In this document: positions 9,525-21,280 of the stretch, piece after piece
Layout: each line of letters starts with the position of its first letter
How positions within the stretch are numbered: the first letter of the stretch is position 1
DNA from: Pseudomonas luteola NBRC 103146
GTDB lineage: Bacteria > Pseudomonadota > Gammaproteobacteria > Pseudomonadales > Pseudomonadaceae
Direction of reading: 5' to 3'
Assembly (NCBI RefSeq): GCF_002091675.1
Contig: NZ_BDAE01000005.1
Coordinates: 124,001-188,000 of the forward strand
DNA: 64,000 bases
Program-made: the position numbers and the translations under genes
The notes under the pieces: model-generated
What the model was told of the DNA's origin: nothing
Databases searched by the model: none
What the model saw: the letters and a program-made list of their open reading frames with translations, nothing else

Positions 9525-11003
9525 TCAGAAGGGATAGTGACGAGGGGCGTGCTGGACGGTGATCCAATGGTCAGTCGTGAATTCGTCAATCGCCCAATCG
9601 CCATTGAACCGACCAATCCCGGAGTTCTTTTCACCTCCAAAGGGCGCATTGGTCTCATCACTGACGGAGATATCATTCACATGCGTCATGCCAGCCTTGA
9701 TTTGCCTGGCAAACCGTACAGCTCGATCTGTATTGCCGCTGAAGACGGCGCTGGAAAGGCCGAATTCGCTGTCGTTTGCCAACTCAAGGGCATGGGCTTC
9801 GTCTCGGGCACGTAGAAGTCCAACGAGCGGGCCGAAAATTTCGTTGCGTGCAATATCCATGTCGCGTGTCACTTCGCCAAACACATAAGGTGACAAGAGC
9901 TGTCCATCGACATGGCCCTCAAGCAGCACTTTGGCACCTTCCTGGCGGGCCTGTTCGACTTTCTGTTGAAGCCCTTCCAACTGGCGCTTGTTGATAATCG
10001 GACCAATGACCGTTTCTGCACGCGAAGGGTCGCCTACCTTGAGTTGTCTGACGCGCTCTACAAAACGTGCAGCAAAGTCATCATAGACATCTTCCTCAAC
10101 GATAATGCGGTTGACCGCCATGCAGATCTGACCTTGATGTAAAAATTTACCCATGACTGCTGCATTAACGGCCTGATTCAGGTCTGCGTCTGCCATAACG
10201 ACGAAGGGGCTGTTCCCGCCCAGTTCTAAGGCAACATGTTTGAGATACTTGCCTCCTCCCGCTAGACGCGCAATGTTCTGGCCAACGGGTGTGGAGCCTG
10301 TAAAGGTGATGAGCCCTGGAATCGGATGTTCAACAAAAGCGTCACCAATCTCACTACCCGCCCCTACAACAACACTGAGAACACCAGAGGGAAGGCCGGC
10401 TTCCTCGAAAATACGAGCCAGCAACAGGCCTCCGCAGATCGGCGTATCGCTGGCCGGTTTGATCACCACGGCATTGCCTAGCGCCAATGCAGGTGCCAGG
10501 CTGCGCTGAGTCAGATGGAGCGGAAAATTCCATGGGCTTATCACACCGATGACGCCAATAGGCGAGCGATAAACGCGGCTTTCCTTGCCTGGCACGTCAG
10601 ACTCGACGATACGTCCGTGTACACGTTTGGGGAATGAAGCCGCTTCCAGGGTAATACTGCGTGCCGAACTCCACTCAATCTGAGCCTTCAAGCGAGTGCT
10701 GCCGGATTCCCGAATGATCCAGTCGATAATCTCTTCGCGGCGGCGATCGAAAATCTCGACCACCTTGAGCAGAACGGCTGCACGTACAGAAGGTCCTTGG
10801 GCGGCCCATTCCTGTTGTGCCTGTGCTGCTTTTTGATAGGCCTCGTCAAGATCATCCCGGTTCGCCTGGGAAATGTTGACTAGGGTTTCGCCGTTGAACG
10901 GATCACTGACCGTTAGCGTTTTGTCTGCGCGACCCTTGCGCCATTGTCCACCAAGGGGCTGCAGGTGAAAGTCGGTAAAGGCATTCGGTGTAGAATCGGT
11001 CAT
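9525..11003 (-). CDS. aldehyde dehydrogenase, probable benzaldehyde dehydrogenase
   Basis: NAD(P)-dependent aldehyde oxidation, most likely benzaldehyde to benzoate given that the neighbouring enzyme releases benzaldehyde. It has 492 residues of ALDH superfamily: Asn159 in SPWNF, Lys182 in IKPASDTP, general base Glu260 in [10 protein letters not shown], nucleophile Cys294 in [12 protein letters not shown]. It resembles long aromatic aldehyde dehydrogenases rather than the shorter MdlD of P. putida. AAGGAAACCGGA precedes the ATG. It is the last gene of the mdlC - MFS - ALDH unit, 16 bases after the transporter, with a terminator behind it. Substrate is inferred from context. Confidence 0.85.
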   Translation of the reverse strand: MTDSTPNAFTDFHLQPLGGQWRKGRADKTLTVSDPFNGETLVNISQANRDDLDEAYQKAAQAQQEWAAQGPSVRAAVLLKVVEIFDRRREEIIDWIIRESGSTRLKAQIEWSSARSITLEAASFPKRVHGRIVESDVPGKESRVYRSPIGVIGVISPWNFPLHLTQRSLAPALALGNAVVIKPASDTPICGGLLLARIFEEAGLPSGVLSVVVGAGSEIGDAFVEHPIPGLITFTGSTPVGQNIARLAGGGKYLKHVALELGGNSPFVVMADADLNQAVNAAVMGKFLHQGQICMAVNRIIVEEDVYDDFAARFVERVRQLKVGDPSRAETVIGPIINKRQLEGLQQKVEQARQEGAKVLLEGHVDGQLLSPYVFGEVTRDMDIARNEIFGPLVGLLRARDEAHALELANDSEFGLSSAVFSGNTDRAVRFARQIKAGMTHVNDISVSDETNAPFGGEKNSGIGRFNGDWAIDEFTTDHWITVQHAPRHYPF

Positions 11004-11019
11004 TCCGGTTTCCTTTCGT

Positions 11020-12369
11020 TCAAACGAGTTTTTTTACGGTAGGGCGAGCCTGCTTGTTTGCAGAGTAAGGGTTGTGGGACTGACCGTGAATGCAGCCAAT
11101 AGCTATAGCCCCTATTAGTCCTGGCAATGCAAATGCCAGAAAATTCTGCTGGAATGGTAGGTTCAGGGCGAACAGGCTGCCCCCTAACAGCGGGCCGGCA
11201 ATGGCTCCCAGACGACCAACTCCCGCCGCCCAGCCGACGCCCGTCGAGCGAATATGGGTGGGGTACAGTAAAGCAGCGAAGGCGTGAATGACCGCTAGAC
11301 CACCAATAGTGGTTGCGCCTGCAACAAGCAGAAGCGCGTTGAGTAAGATGGGGCCGGGTTTCAAACCAAGTAAAGCCAAAGAGACCGCAGCCAGGGCAAA
11401 AAATAGGCAGAGTGTGCCACGTGCACCCCAACGGTCGGCCAGCCAGCCGCCAAATAGTGCACCAAGCGTGGCCCCTATATTCAGGGTTACCAGAAAAGAT
11501 AGGCTTGACCCCAGCGGGTACCCTGCAGCCACCATCAGCTTGGGCAGCCAAGTATTAAGTCCATAGCTCATCAGCATGCACATTGCGAAGCCTACCCATA
11601 ACAGCAGCGTGCATAGCGCCTGACGCCCCTCGAATAATTGCGGTAACCGAGCACGCTGCTGGGCTGCGGTTGGAGTATTCAGATTCAATGGCATCCCGGG
11701 CTGGTAAGTTGGATCGAGTTTTCGCAGTAGTCCGTCCAGTTCATCACGACGATTTTTAAGCGCCAGGAACGCTACGGACTCCGGCAGATAACGCAGCATC
11801 AATGGAATGGCCAGAACGGGAAGGACCGCCACGTAAAACACCGATTGCCAGCCCCAGCGGGGAATAAGGACGATAGCAAGCAAGGCGGACAGTACTGCGC
11901 CCACGGAATAAAAGCTTGACATGACGGTAACAGCCGTACTGCGCCGTGAGGCAGGCGCAAACTCACTGATCAGGTTGATCGAGCTAGGTACTAGCGCGCC
12001 CAAGGCAAGCCCAGTGACAAAACGGCAGGTGCCTAGCATCCACGGTGTCGTGGCATGGCCTGTCGTGAAGGCTGCAGCACTGGCCAACAATGTGCAGGAA
12101 ATGATCAGCTTTCGCCGACCTAGCCTATCGGCCAGTGGGGCAAGCAGCATTCCACCAAACATCATGCCGAACAGGGCGCAGCTGCCCAGCGTACCGGCTT
12201 GTACAGGCGTTAAGGACCACTCCTGCATCAATCGCGGGACTACCGATCCATAAATCACCATGTCATAGCCATCAAACAACATGATGAAACAGCCCCAGCA
12301 CAAAATCGTAAAGTGTGTGCGGTTCAAGCGTGCTTTGCCAATGACTTCGGCAACTGATGTCTGTTGCAT
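11020..12369 (-). CDS. MFS transporter, aromatic acid:H+ symporter family
   Basis: Inner-membrane carrier of about 449 residues with twelve predicted helices. The first-helix motif [10 protein letters not shown] and the loop motif [12 protein letters not shown] are those of the AAHS family (BenK/PcaK/MhpT-like). It is probably importing an aromatic acid such as benzoylformate or benzoate, judging by the decarboxylase next door. ATG at 12369 has AGAGG five bases upstream. An in-frame GTG two codons earlier is possible. It lies between the decarboxylase and aldehyde dehydrogenase genes on the same strand, so an operon is likely. Confidence 0.87.
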   Translation of the reverse strand: MQQTSVAEVIGKARLNRTHFTILCWGCFIMLFDGYDMVIYGSVVPRLMQEWSLTPVQAGTLGSCALFGMMFGGMLLAPLADRLGRRKLIISCTLLASAAAFTTGHATTPWMLGTCRFVTGLALGALVPSSINLISEFAPASRRSTAVTVMSSFYSVGAVLSALLAIVLIPRWGWQSVFYVAVLPVLAIPLMLRYLPESVAFLALKNRRDELDGLLRKLDPTYQPGMPLNLNTPTAAQQRARLPQLFEGRQALCTLLLWVGFAMCMLMSYGLNTWLPKLMVAAGYPLGSSLSFLVTLNIGATLGALFGGWLADRWGARGTLCLFFALAAVSLALLGLKPGPILLNALLLVAGATTIGGLAVIHAFAALLYPTHIRSTGVGWAAGVGRLGAIAGPLLGGSLFALNLPFQQNFLAFALPGLIGAIAIGCIHGQSHNPYSANKQARPTVKKLV

Positions 12370-12445
12370 ATCCACCTCTTTTGTTTTTGTTGTGGGTGTC
12401 GCAGCGCAGGGGTATAGGTGTCCGATCGGATAGCTATACCCGCGG

Positions 12446-14138
<1,693 letters not shown>

Positions 14139-15041
14139 ATGGGCCAGATTGATCTTAATCTGATCAGGACGTTTGTAACGCTTTACGATTCCGGCAGTGT
14201 AACGGTCGCTGCTGAGCGGCTGTTCGTAACACAGCCCTCTGTCAGTTATGCCCTTGCGCGGCTACGGGAATTGTTTGACGATCCGTTATTTGTTCGTAAC
14301 CGTGATGGGATGCAGCCAACCTCTGTCGCCCGAACGCTTTATGCCACGTTCAAAGACGCCTTGAGTCGTATCGAGGGAACGGTTGAAGGGATTCGAGAGT
14401 TCGATCCGCATAAGACGGCGCGGTGTTTCCGTATCGCGTTATCAGATTTGGGTGAAATGGCCTTGCTGCCTTTGATCCTGCATCGACTCAACAGGCTGGC
14501 ACCTCAGGCAGAGCTTGAAGTCGTGCCCTTGGAAATTGATCAGGTAAATGAGTGGTTGAGCATAGGCAAGGTTGATGCAGCCATTTGCAGCCGGCCTCTC
14601 TCGAGTACAGGTATCGTTCGGCAGGCTCTGATCGATGAGCGTTATGTCTGTTTGCTCAGTCGTAAACACTCACGGATAAAGCGCGAATTGACTCTTGAGC
14701 AATTCCAGAGAGAAAGTCATGTGCTGGTAACTCGAGCCTCTGGTCATGGGATGGCAGAGGATGTAATAGAGAGATTGGGTATCTCGCGGCGTATTGCATT
14801 GCGCATTCCTCATTTTTCCGTACTTCCAAAAATCATTCCTCAAACGGACCTGCTCGTCATCCTTCCCTCACAGATCGCCACGTTGTTTGCAGCAGAGCAC
14901 CCGTTGCGCATATGTAACCTGCCTTTCGACGTGCCTAGTTTTAAGGTCACGCTGCACTGGCATGAGCGCAGTGACACCTCTGTTGCATTGCGCTGGTTTT
15001 TGGAGCTGGTGGCGGAGGCCATCACGCAATCGAGGCCATGA
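14139..15041 (+). CDS. LysR-family transcriptional regulator of the benzoylformate cassette
   Basis: LTTR of 300 residues, with an N-terminal winged helix (LIRTFVTLYDSGSVTVAAERLFVTQPSVSYAL, residues about 9-40) and a substrate-binding domain from about residue 95. It resembles the NahR/PcaQ-like subgroup in its PSVSYALARLRELFDDPLFVR segment. ATG at 14139 is favoured: the family begins with a short tail before the helix, and the 17 codons before it (from 14088) are unlike it. It is transcribed divergently from mdlC, the usual arrangement for LysR control. The inducer is unknown, with benzoylformate or an aromatic analogue as the obvious candidate. Confidence 0.87.
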   Translation: MGQIDLNLIRTFVTLYDSGSVTVAAERLFVTQPSVSYALARLRELFDDPLFVRNRDGMQPTSVARTLYATFKDALSRIEGTVEGIREFDPHKTARCFRIALSDLGEMALLPLILHRLNRLAPQAELEVVPLEIDQVNEWLSIGKVDAAICSRPLSSTGIVRQALIDERYVCLLSRKHSRIKRELTLEQFQRESHVLVTRASGHGMAEDVIERLGISRRIALRIPHFSVLPKIIPQTDLLVILPSQIATLFAAEHPLRICNLPFDVPSFKVTLHWHERSDTSVALRWFLELVAEAITQSRP

Positions 15042-15159
15042 CGAACCATTAACGTGGCTGAAGCCAAGCTGGATATGACCGTTCGGATTGCTCCTGCGTG
15101 CCCGGCTAGGCACAATAAAACTTCCTTTAAACGTTTGACCCCCTTTCAGGAGATCAGCG

Positions 15160-17157
15160 ATGCCCAGTCGTCGTGACCGTGCCAACGCCATCCGCGCGCT
15201 CAGCATGGATGCCGTACAAAAAGCCAACAGCGGCCACCCCGGCGCCCCTATGGGGATGGCCGATATTGCCGAAGTGCTCTGGCGCGATTACCTCAAGCAC
15301 AACCCGGTGAACCCAAAGTGGGCCGACCGCGACCGCTTCGTGCTGTCCAATGGTCACGGCTCCATGCTGATCTATTCCCTGCTGCACCTGACCGGTTACG
15401 ACCTCTCCATCGACGATCTGAAAAATTTCCGTCAGCTTCACAGCCGCACGCCAGGCCATCCCGAGTATGGCTATACCGCCGGTGTCGAGACCACGACCGG
15501 CCCGCTGGGGCAGGGCATCGCCAACGCTGTGGGTTTCGCCTTGGCTGAAAAGGTTATGGCGGCGCAGTTCAACCGCGAAGGCCATAACATCGTTGATCAT
15601 TACACCTATGTTTTCATGGGTGATGGCTGCATGATGGAAGGCATTTCTCACGAAGTCTGTTCACTGGCTGGCACGCTGCGCCTGTCCAAGCTGATCGCCT
15701 TCTATGATGACAACGGCATATCCATTGATGGCGAAGTCCACGGCTGGTTTACCGACGATACGCCCAAGCGCTTCGAAGCCTATGGCTGGCAAGTGATCCG
15801 TAACGTCGACGGTCACGACCCGGAAGAAATCAAGACGGCACTGGAGACGGCTCGCAAGAGCGACCAGCCGACCCTGATCTGCTGCAAGACCATCATTGGT
15901 TTTGGTTCGCCCAACAAGCAGGGCAAGGAAGAATCCCATGGCGCAGCCTTGGGTGACGCCGAAGTAGCGGCCACCCGTGAAGCGCTGGGCTGGAAACACG
16001 CTGCCTTCGAAATCCCGCAGGATATCTACGCCGAATGGGACGCCAAGGACGCAGGCTCTAAAGCGGAAAGCGAGTGGAACAAGCGATTCAACGCTTACGC
16101 TGAGGCTTATCCTGAGCTGGCCGCCGAGTTTACCCGCCGTATGGCCGGTGAGCTGCCAGCTGACTTTGATGAAAAGGCGTCGGCGTTCATCCGTGAGGTG
16201 GCTGCCAAGGGCGAAACCATCGCCAGCCGCAAAGCCAGCCAGAACTGCCTGCACTTCTTTGGCCCGTTACTGCCTGAATTGTTGGGCGGCTCGGCCGACC
16301 TGGCCGGCTCCAACCTGACGATGTGGAAGGGCTGCAAGCCGGTTGTCGAGGAAGACGCCTCCGGCAACTACATGTATTACGGAGTACGCGAGTTCGGCAT
16401 GAGCGCCATCATGAACGGCGTGGCCTTGCATGGTGGCCTGATTCCTTACGGCGGCACCTTCCTGATGTTCATGGAATACGCTCGTAATGCCGTGCGTATG
16501 TCGGCACTGATGAAGCAGCGCATCATCTATGTCTTCACCCATGACTCCATCGGTCTGGGCGAGGATGGCCCGACGCACCAGCCGGTCGAGCAGATTGCAT
16601 CTCTGCGTTATACGCCCAACCTGGACACTTGGCGTCCTGCCGATGCGGTCGAGGCTGCGGTATCCTGGAAGACGGCCCTGGAGCGTAAGGATGGCCCGTC
16701 AGCGCTGATCTTCTCTCGACAGAATCTGCCTCATCACCTGCGTGACAATGAAACCGAAGCGGCCATTGCCCACGGTGGCTACGTGCTGAAGAGCTGTGAA
16801 GGTGAGCCAGAGCTGATCTTTATCGCTACCGGCTCGGAAGTGTCGCTGGCTGTTCAGGCGTACGACAAGCTCACCGCGGAAGGGCGCAAGGTCCGCGTGG
16901 TATCCATGCCTTGCACCAGCGCATTCGAGCGTCAGAGCGCCGAGTATCGTCAATCGGTATTGCCGGTTGAGGTCGGTGCCCGTATTGCCATTGAAGCGGG
17001 TATTGCGGACTACTGGTACAAGTACGTTGGCCTGGATGGTCGTGTGATCGGCATGACAACGTATGGTGAGTCAGCTCCGGCGCCGGCACTGATGGAGCAT
17101 TTCGGCTTCACACTAGATAACGTGCTGGCAGTTGCAAACGAACTGCTTGAGGACTGA
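15160..17157 (+). CDS. tkt: transketolase
   Basis: ThDP- and Mg-dependent two-carbon transfer of the pentose phosphate pathway. It has 665 residues. Catalytic histidines His26 ([10 protein letters not shown]) and His66 (SNGHGSML) and the ThDP motif GDGCMMEG (154-161) are visible, with a complete pyrimidine-binding and C-terminal domain. AGGAG lies eight bases before ATG 15160. In P. aeruginosa this gene directly follows the ArsR-methyltransferase gene. Here 5.5 kb of benzoylformate cassette lies between them. It ends at a strong terminator. Confidence 0.97.
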   Translation: MPSRRDRANAIRALSMDAVQKANSGHPGAPMGMADIAEVLWRDYLKHNPVNPKWADRDRFVLSNGHGSMLIYSLLHLTGYDLSIDDLKNFRQLHSRTPGHPEYGYTAGVETTTGPLGQGIANAVGFALAEKVMAAQFNREGHNIVDHYTYVFMGDGCMMEGISHEVCSLAGTLRLSKLIAFYDDNGISIDGEVHGWFTDDTPKRFEAYGWQVIRNVDGHDPEEIKTALETARKSDQPTLICCKTIIGFGSPNKQGKEESHGAALGDAEVAATREALGWKHAAFEIPQDIYAEWDAKDAGSKAESEWNKRFNAYAEAYPELAAEFTRRMAGELPADFDEKASAFIREVAAKGETIASRKASQNCLHFFGPLLPELLGGSADLAGSNLTMWKGCKPVVEEDASGNYMYYGVREFGMSAIMNGVALHGGLIPYGGTFLMFMEYARNAVRMSALMKQRIIYVFTHDSIGLGEDGPTHQPVEQIASLRYTPNLDTWRPADAVEAAVSWKTALERKDGPSALIFSRQNLPHHLRDNETEAAIAHGGYVLKSCEGEPELIFIATGSEVSLAVQAYDKLTAEGRKVRVVSMPCTSAFERQSAEYRQSVLPVEVGARIAIEAGIADYWYKYVGLDGRVIGMTTYGESAPAPALMEHFGFTLDNVLAVANELLED

Positions 17158-17171
17158 TCCTCCAGTGAGGT

Positions 17172-17209
17172 AATAAAAACGCCACGGTGAGAACCGTGGC
17201 GTTTTTATT
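17172..17209. terminator. intrinsic terminator after tkt
   Basis: A sixteen-base perfect inverted repeat (AATAAAAACGCCACGG / CCGTGGCGTTTTTATT) has a six-base loop and T runs on both strands, so it can also serve the small minus-strand frame beyond it. Confidence 0.92.
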
Positions 17210-17577
17210 ATTTGGTGTTTACCAGATAAACGCCGTTATTTGTGTAATACCAGCCCAATCATCCATTAAGAGCGTTGAGGAAGATTCTTTTGCCATACTT
17301 ATGATCTCAGAGTGTGCTTTAGAATCAACGACACCGTGGTGATCCAGTATTTTGTAGCCAATCCGTCTATCGACTACGAAAAAGCGTGTTTTATTTTGCA
17401 AATGAAGCGGCATCTTCAGCAAATTCGCTTCTGGCTACGCTAATCTTTTCTGGATTCGCTCGCCTAGATTGTCTGAAAGCCTACACTTAGGGCTTGTGTA
17501 GTGTGTCATTGCTCAGGCTACACTTGTAACATCACTAGCCATTGCTTATTCAATTCCGGACACCGAAACCCACTTTC
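17210..17577. other. AT-rich tkt-epd spacer
   Basis: This stretch is distinctly richer in A and T than the flanking genes. It holds one possible small minus-strand gene (17219-17413) and, near 17480-17530, repeated CTACACTT words and the hairpin CTACAC / GTGTAG. The epd promoter must also lie here. No known RNA was recognised. Confidence 0.45.
17219..17413 (-). CDS. possible small hypothetical protein
   Basis: Open frame of 64 codons from ATG 17413, or 67 from TTG 17422. I do not recognise the product. It has no signal sequence or membrane segment, is rich in charged residues at the start and ends in a hydrophobic tail. Another short frame that overlaps its start (ending ...EFAEDAASFAK) hints at the remains of a two-gene unit, but both are too short to judge. 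Its stop codon sits beside the tkt terminator, which could serve both. It may be non-coding. Confidence 0.25.
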   Translation of the reverse strand: MPLHLQNKTRFFVVDRRIGYKILDHHGVVDSKAHSEIISMAKESSSTLLMDDWAGITQITAFIW

Positions 17578-18621
17578 ATGGCTGATTCTCTTTATCGTGT
17601 TGCGCTCAATGGCTACGGCCGTGTCGGTCGGTGCCTGGTCCGTGCGCTACATGAGCGCAGCGCCTCGGTTGATTTCGAACTCGTGGCGTTGAATGACTTG
17701 GCTGACCTGCCAAGCCTGGAGTACCTGACACGCTTCGACTCGACTCACGGACGCTTCCCCGGCGAAGTTGCCATAGAAGGGGATCGCTTGCGCGTCAATG
17801 GCTGCAGCATGCATGTGCAGCGCTGCGCCAATCCTGACGACATTGACTGGAGGCGTCTGGGCGTCGATCTGGTTCTCGAATGTTCTGGCGCCTTCAGCAC
17901 CCGTGCAGACGGTGAGCGTTTTCTTGCAGCCGGTGCGCCCCGCGTCTTGTTTTCCCAGCCGATGGCCAGCGAAAGCGACGTAGACGCCACCATTGTGTAT
18001 GGCGTCAATCAGGGCAGCTTGCGCGGTACTGAGAGGCTTGTCTCGAATGCCTCCTGTACCACCAATTGCAGCGTGCCGCTGTTGAAACTTTTGAACGAAG
18101 TCGTGGGTCTTGAATACGTCTCGATAACCACGATTCATTCAGCCATGAATGACCAACCCGTGATCGACGCCTATCACGCCGATGATCTGCGCCGTACCCG
18201 CTCGGCCTTTCAATCGATCATTCCAGTCTCTACAGGGCTGGATCGTGGAGTCGAGCGCCTGTTGCCGGAGCTGGCGGGGCGCGTTCAGGCCAAGGCCATT
18301 CGTGTACCGACCGTAAATGTGTCGGCGCTGGATATCACTTGTCATGTTTCGCGTGATACCACTGTCTCGGAAGTTAATGGTCTGCTCCGTGAGGCTGCGA
18401 TGGGTGGCCCTTTGCAGCATCTGGTGAACTACACCGAGTTGCCGCACGCTTCCTGCGACTTCAATCATGATCCCCATTCCGCCATCGTTGATGGCAGTCA
18501 AACCCGTGTATCGGGGCCAAGGCTCGTCAATCTGCTGGCCTGGTTCGACAATGAATGGGGCTTTGCCAACCGCATGATCGACGTGGCAAGTCATTTCTTG
18601 CGCGTCGCCAAGCCGATCTGA
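17578..18621 (+). CDS. epd: erythrose-4-phosphate dehydrogenase (GAPDH family)
   Basis: NAD-dependent oxidation of erythrose 4-phosphate toward pyridoxal phosphate synthesis, or a GAPDH-like glycolytic step. The 347-residue form from ATG 17578 begins [19 protein letters not shown] with the Rossmann motif. The catalytic Cys160 is in SNASCTTNC, and the C-terminal [12 protein letters not shown] block is present. Placement between tkt and pgk is the standard Pseudomonas order. An upstream ATG at 17542 adds 12 residues without a better ribosome site. It is 26 bases ahead of pgk, so cotranscribed. Confidence 0.92.
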   Translation: MADSLYRVALNGYGRVGRCLVRALHERSASVDFELVALNDLADLPSLEYLTRFDSTHGRFPGEVAIEGDRLRVNGCSMHVQRCANPDDIDWRRLGVDLVLECSGAFSTRADGERFLAAGAPRVLFSQPMASESDVDATIVYGVNQGSLRGTERLVSNASCTTNCSVPLLKLLNEVVGLEYVSITTIHSAMNDQPVIDAYHADDLRRTRSAFQSIIPVSTGLDRGVERLLPELAGRVQAKAIRVPTVNVSALDITCHVSRDTTVSEVNGLLREAAMGGPLQHLVNYTELPHASCDFNHDPHSAIVDGSQTRVSGPRLVNLLAWFDNEWGFANRMIDVASHFLRVAKPI

Positions 18622-18647
18622 ACAAGCACAACGAAGGGATTGCATAC

Positions 18648-19811
18648 ATGTCCGTGTTGAAAATGAGCGACCTCGATCTGAACGGTAAACGTGTCCTGAT
18701 TCGCGAGGACCTGAACGTTCCGGTAAAGGATGGACAGATCAAGAGCGATGCTCGTCTGGTCGCCGCGCTTCCGACGCTGAAGCTGGCATTGGAGAAGGGC
18801 GCTGCTGTTATTGTCTGCTCGCACCTGGGGCGACCGACCGAAGGTGAGGCGAGCGCCGAGAACAGCTTGAAGCCTGTGGCGGAATACCTGTCCAAGGCTT
18901 TGAATCGTGAGGTTCCGCTGGTGACGGATTACCTGGGCGGTGTTGATGTACAGCCGGGTAATATCGTTCTGCTGGAAAATGTGCGCTTCAACAAGGGCGA
19001 GAAAAAGAACGCTGATGAGCTGGCTCAGCAGTATGCCGCGCTATGCGATGTGTTCGTCATGGATGCCTTTGGTACCGCTCACCGTGCTGAGGGCTCTACC
19101 CACGGTGTTGCCAAGTTTGCGAAAGTGGCCGCAGCTGGTCCGCTGCTGGCCGCCGAACTGGATGCGCTGGGCAAAGCCCTCAAGGCGCCCGCGCGTCCAA
19201 TGGCTGCCATCGTGGCGGGCTCTAAAGTTTCTACCAAGCTGGACGTTCTGAATTCTCTGTCCAGTGTTTGTGATCAATTGATTGTAGGCGGCGGTATTGC
19301 CAATACCTTCCTGGCTGCTGCTGGTCACAAGGTAGGCAAATCTCTGTACGAAGCCGAGCTGGTCGATACGGCCAAGGCCATTGCTGCCAAGGTCAGCGTG
19401 CCTCTGCCGGTCGACGTGGTTGTCGCCAAGGAATTTGCCGAGTCTGCCGAAGCAACGGTTAAATCCATCAGCGATGTTGCGGATGACGACATGATTCTGG
19501 ACATCGGCCCAGAAACGGCCAAGCAATTTGCCCAGCTGCTCACATCGGCCAAGACTATTCTGTGGAATGGCCCGGTCGGCGTTTTTGAGTTCGATCAGTT
19601 CGGTAATGGCACCAAAGTACTGGCTCAAGCCATTGCTGACAGCGAGGCATTTTCGATTGCTGGCGGTGGCGATACCCTGGCGGCTATCGACAAGTACGGT
19701 ATAGGCGAAAAGATCTCCTATATCTCCACTGGCGGTGGTGCATTCCTTGAGTTCGTGGAAGGAAAGGTTCTTCCGGCGGTCGAAGTCCTGGAACAACGCG
19801 CTAAAGGATAA
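18648..19811 (+). CDS. pgk: phosphoglycerate kinase
   Basis: Glycolytic/gluconeogenic transfer of phosphate between 1,3-bisphosphoglycerate and ADP. It has 387 residues, the bacterial norm. The substrate-binding [11 protein letters not shown] (15-25) and [10 protein letters not shown] are present, as is the nucleotide-binding [11 protein letters not shown] with the GGGDT loop near the C-terminus. ATG 18648 was selected over a longer frame from 18555 that would overlap epd. GAAGGG is eleven bases upstream. It is followed after five bases by a small lipoprotein gene. Confidence 0.97.
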   Translation: MSVLKMSDLDLNGKRVLIREDLNVPVKDGQIKSDARLVAALPTLKLALEKGAAVIVCSHLGRPTEGEASAENSLKPVAEYLSKALNREVPLVTDYLGGVDVQPGNIVLLENVRFNKGEKKNADELAQQYAALCDVFVMDAFGTAHRAEGSTHGVAKFAKVAAAGPLLAAELDALGKALKAPARPMAAIVAGSKVSTKLDVLNSLSSVCDQLIVGGGIANTFLAAAGHKVGKSLYEAELVDTAKAIAAKVSVPLPVDVVVAKEFAESAEATVKSISDVADDDMILDIGPETAKQFAQLLTSAKTILWNGPVGVFEFDQFGNGTKVLAQAIADSEAFSIAGGGDTLAAIDKYGIGEKISYISTGGGAFLEFVEGKVLPAVEVLEQRAKG

Positions 19812-19816
19812 CCGCC

Positions 19817-20014
19817 ATGATACGTCTCGCTGCTTTTTCTGTACTTAGTTGCCTCATGCTGGCTGGCTGTGCCGGAGCAACATCCGACAAGGCCTGTCGT
19901 GCTTTCTCGCCGCCACCGGTCTCCGTTGCAACACCCACCGGCCAGAATGATGAGCGGGTAGCCACGACAACCGGTGCATCCGATCAGACAACAAGTGCGG
20001 ATGGTTGCCGTTAA
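19817..20014 (+). CDS. small predicted lipoprotein
   Basis: 65 residues. It has a lipoprotein signal ending in LMLAGC with Cys18, then a Thr/Ser-rich tail with two more cysteines (DKACRAF and the C-terminal DGCR). AAGGA precedes the ATG. A small gene also occupies this pgk-fba position in other pseudomonads as I recall. Function unknown. The tail is probably periplasmic and unstructured. It is likely cotranscribed with pgk. Confidence 0.7.
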   Translation: MIRLAAFSVLSCLMLAGCAGATSDKACRAFSPPPVSVATPTGQNDERVATTTGASDQTTSADGCR

Positions 20015-20070
20015 GTGGGACGTAGTCTGCGGACCGAGTGATCACTCGAAATTGACGAGTTAAACGATAC

Positions 20071-20126
20071 AGCAAGAGCAGTGCGCTGCTCTTGCTTGAA
20101 AAACAGCCTGCCAGTGGTGCAGGCTG
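20071..20126 (+). other. tandem hairpins before fba
   Basis: Two perfect hairpins in a row: AGCAAGAGCAG / CTGCTCTTGCT (20071-20096) and CAGCCTGC / GCAGGCTG (20104-20126). Neither has a T run, so they look more like mRNA-processing or stabilising structures than terminators. They separate the pgk unit from fba. Confidence 0.5.
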
Positions 20127-20163
20127 AAAACATAATAGGTCCATACCGGGAGATAGGATCACC

Positions 20164-21228
20164 ATGGCACTCATCAGCATGCGTCAGCTGCTGGACCACG
20201 CAGCCGAGTTTGGCTACGGCGTACCAGCTTTCAACGTTAACAACCTCGAGCAGATGCGGGCCATCATGGAAGCAGCCGACAAGACCGATTCTCCGGTCAT
20301 TGTGCAGGCTTCTGCAGGTGCTCGTAAGTACGCAGGTGCGCCATTTCTGCGTCACCTGATTCTGGCTGCCGTTGAAGAGTTTCCACACATTCCCGTGGTC
20401 ATGCACCAAGACCACGGCACCAGCCCGGACGTTTGCCAGCGTTCCATTCAGCTGGGTTTCAGCTCGGTCATGATGGACGGCTCTCTAAGAGAAGACGGCA
20501 AGACACCTTCTGACTACGAATACAACGTGCGCGTTACTCAGCAGACCGTTGCCTTTGCCCACGCCTGTGGTGTTTCGGTAGAAGGTGAGCTGGGCTGCCT
20601 GGGCTCCCTGGAAACCGGCATGGCGGGTGAGGAAGACGGTGTAGGCGCTGAAGGTACACTGGACCACAGCCAGCTTCTGACTGATCCGGAAGAGGCTGCC
20701 CAATTCGTGCAGGCTACCAAGGTTGATGCCCTGGCAATTGCCATCGGTACCAGCCACGGTGCATACAAGTTCACCAAGCCGCCAACTGGGGATACGCTCT
20801 CCATCCAGCGTATCAAGGAGATCCATGCACGCATTCCAGATACTCATCTGGTCATGCACGGCTCCAGCTCCGTCCCTCAGGAGTGGCTGGCCATCATCAA
20901 CGAGTATGGCGGTGACATCAAGGAAACCTACGGTGTACCGGTCGAAGAGATCGTTGAGGGCATCAAGTACGGTGTTCGTAAGGTGAATATCGATACCGAC
21001 CTGCGTCTGGCCTCTACCGGTGCGATTCGTGAATTCATGGCGAAGAATCGCAGCGAGTTCGATCCACGTAAGTATCTGGCCAAGACGGTATCGGCCATGC
21101 GTGATGTTTGTATCGCTCGCTACGAAGCGTTCGGTACTGCAGGCCAGGCCTCCAAGATCAAGCCGATCTCGCTGGACAGAATGTTCGAGCGTTATGCAAA
21201 GGGTGAGTTGGACCCCAAGGTCAATTGA
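20164..21228 (+). CDS. fba: class II fructose-bisphosphate aldolase
   Basis: Zinc-dependent aldol cleavage of fructose 1,6-bisphosphate. It has 354 residues of the CbbA/FbaA subtype common in pseudomonads. Zinc ligands are seen in [11 protein letters not shown] (His81, Asp83, His84), and the phosphate-binding HGSSSVPQ and NIDTDLRLA blocks are intact. AGGATCACC precedes the ATG. It is the last gene of the tkt-epd-pgk-fba run and stops at a bidirectional terminator. Confidence 0.97.
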   Translation: MALISMRQLLDHAAEFGYGVPAFNVNNLEQMRAIMEAADKTDSPVIVQASAGARKYAGAPFLRHLILAAVEEFPHIPVVMHQDHGTSPDVCQRSIQLGFSSVMMDGSLREDGKTPSDYEYNVRVTQQTVAFAHACGVSVEGELGCLGSLETGMAGEEDGVGAEGTLDHSQLLTDPEEAAQFVQATKVDALAIAIGTSHGAYKFTKPPTGDTLSIQRIKEIHARIPDTHLVMHGSSSVPQEWLAIINEYGGDIKETYGVPVEEIVEGIKYGVRKVNIDTDLRLASTGAIREFMAKNRSEFDPRKYLAKTVSAMRDVCIARYEAFGTAGQASKIKPISLDRMFERYAKGELDPKVN

Positions 21229-21237
21229 TCACGCATT

Positions 21238-21271
21238 AATAAAAAGCCCGCCTCGATGCGGGCTTTTTATT
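21238..21271. terminator. bidirectional intrinsic terminator (fba / M48 peptidase)
   Basis: AATAAAAAGCCCGC / GCGGGCTTTTTATT with a six-base loop and T runs on both strands lies between the convergent genes. Confidence 0.92.
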
Positions 21272-21280
21272 GGCTGCCAT

